Source: Candidatus Peregrinibacteria bacterium (GTDB taxonomy: Bacteria > Patescibacteriota > Gracilibacteria > UBA1369). Taken from it: a stretch of 14,651 bases of DNA. Position 1 is the stretch's first letter, and each line of letters begins with the position of its first letter. Of the stretch, positions 13,877 to 14,651 are shown piece by piece. The notes under the pieces are model-generated. The model saw nothing but the letters and a program-made list of their open reading frames with translations. It made no database searches and was not told the DNA's origin. The stretch lies in assembly GCA_014729615.1 (NCBI GenBank), contig WJJQ01000064.1, positions 1 through 14,651 on the forward strand. The letters run 5' to 3'. A program made the position numbers and the translations under genes.

Positions 13877-14651
13877 CTATTTTTTTTCTATAATTTTAAT
13901 GTTTGCTTCAGCCACTTGCTCAGCGGGCAATGATGAAGGCGCGGAAAGCATTAGGTCTTTCGCTTTTTGATCTTTAGGGAAAGCCATTACTTCGCGAATA
14001 TTTGGTTCGTCCTGTAAAATCATCACGAAACGGTCAAAACCCCACGCAATTCCACCATGCGGGGGAGTTCCATATTTAAAGGCCTCCAGTAAATGACCAA
14101 ATCTTTTTTCCGCATCTTCTTTTGTGATTCCCAATAATTCAAATATTTTTGACTGTAACTCGGGATCATGAATTCTTATACTGCCGCCCGCTATTTCAGA
14201 TCCGTTCATTGCCAGGTCATAGGCAATGGAACGTACATCCTCCGGCTTACTATCAAGTTTGGGAATATCATCATAATTTGGCGAGGTAAACGGATGATGA
14301 ACAGCGGCCAGACGACTTTCATCATCGTCCCATTCAAATAATGGAAAATCTGTTATCCAACAAAAGGCCAATTCATCATTATTCCTTAAATTTTGTTTAT
14401 CGGCACAGGCCAGACGTACTTGCCCAAGAGATTCACACGCTGTTTCAAATTTATCCGCACCGAAAAATATAATGTCACCGGTTTTTGCGCCGGTTTTTTC
14501 TATAACCGATTTAAGCTCTGATTCTGATAGAAATTTAAGAATAGGGGACTTCGCGCCTTCTGAAGCCATTTGAATATATGCCAGACCTTTTGCGCCGTGA
14601 ACTTTTGCCAACTCTGTTAAATCATCTATTTCCTTTCGGGTGTAATCTGCT
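13877..14651 (-). CDS. aspS: Aspartyl-tRNA synthetase, C-terminal part
   Basis: AspRS joins Asp to tRNA-Asp (and to tRNA-Asn in organisms with the amidotransferase route). The gene enters from beyond the right edge. About 257 residues are present and the frame is open to the edge, so no start codon is in the window. The first part (T-R-K-E-I-D-D-L through G-D-I-I-F-F-G-A-D) belongs to the GAD insertion domain of bacterial-type AspRS. Then come F-x-x-D-F-P-L-F-E-W-D, H-H-P-F-T-x-P, the Y-D-L-x-x-N-G-x-E-I-x-G-G-S-I-R-I-H active-site segment, and class II motif 3, H-G-G-I-A-W-G-F-D-R. The C-terminal A-F-P-K-D-Q-K-A-K-D-L-M...A-P-S is standard apart from minor changes. The stop is TAG at 13877-13879. 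Confidence 0.95.
   Translation of the reverse strand, partial: ADYTRKEIDDLTELAKVHGAKGLAYIQMASEGAKSPILKFLSESELKSVIEKTGAKTGDIIFFGADKFETACESLGQVRLACADKQNLRNNDELAFCWITDFPLFEWDDDESRLAAVHHPFTSPNYDDIPKLDSKPEDVRSIAYDLAMNGSEIAGGSIRIHDPELQSKIFELLGITKEDAEKRFGHLLEAFKYGTPPHGGIAWGFDRFVMILQDEPNIREVMAFPKDQKAKDLMLSAPSSLPAEQVAEANIKIIEKK

Noticed and set aside
249..14651. Recoding of TGA as glycine or tryptophan
   Set aside because: All recognised proteins are full length under the standard code and their conserved Gly and Trp positions are filled without in-frame TGA. Only the absence of TGA stops remains as a weak note.

Overview
The window is AT-rich bacterial DNA, almost entirely coding, with nearly all genes on the minus strand and a housekeeping-plus-envelope gene set. 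Several traits point to a small-genome member of the Patescibacteria/CPR: a short three-domain ribosomal protein S1, an SLH-anchored M23 peptidase, a secreted 3D/peptidoglycan-binding protein, a lone membrane-anchored TraG/TrwB-like ATPase, and AT-rich leaders that lack Shine-Dalgarno sequences. This placement is inference from gene content; no 16S rRNA or other diagnostic marker is present. No transposase, integrase, CRISPR array or rRNA was seen.

Left part (1-4224): the 3' end of a plus-strand SGNH/GDSL-type hydrolase meets ribosomal protein S1 (minus strand) at a strong bidirectional terminator. Next comes clpC, the best-regulated gene here. It has a sigma70-type promoter (TTGACA-17-TATCAT) whose -10 box lies inside a near-perfect CIRCE operator, so HrcA heat-shock control is strongly suggested.

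Middle (4225-7371): an apparent operon reads PH-domain membrane protein, then ruvB (overlapping it), then a two-repeat lipoprotein. All three could also read through toward clpC. A tRNA-Arg(UCU) with encoded CCA and its own promoter sits upstream of the operon.

Envelope block (7372-11027): an M23 endopeptidase with three SLH repeats and a secreted 3D-domain/peptidoglycan-binding protein, both predicted to act on the cell wall, flank the tRNA t6A-modification ATPase gene tsaE. tsaE is one of only three plus-strand genes. It overlaps the 3D gene tail to tail, and its likely terminator hairpin lies inside the 3D coding sequence.

Right part (11028-14651): a divergent regulatory region holds a perfect-consensus promoter, with a dyad over its -35 box, that drives an unrecognised 68-residue acidic ORF. 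That ORF converges on, and overlaps by 4 bases, an 822-residue FtsK/HerA-superfamily coupling-protein-like ATPase. The 3' part of aspS closes the window. The most interesting signals are the CIRCE-clpC promoter, the small orphan ORF with its operator-like dyad, and the solitary coupling-like ATPase.
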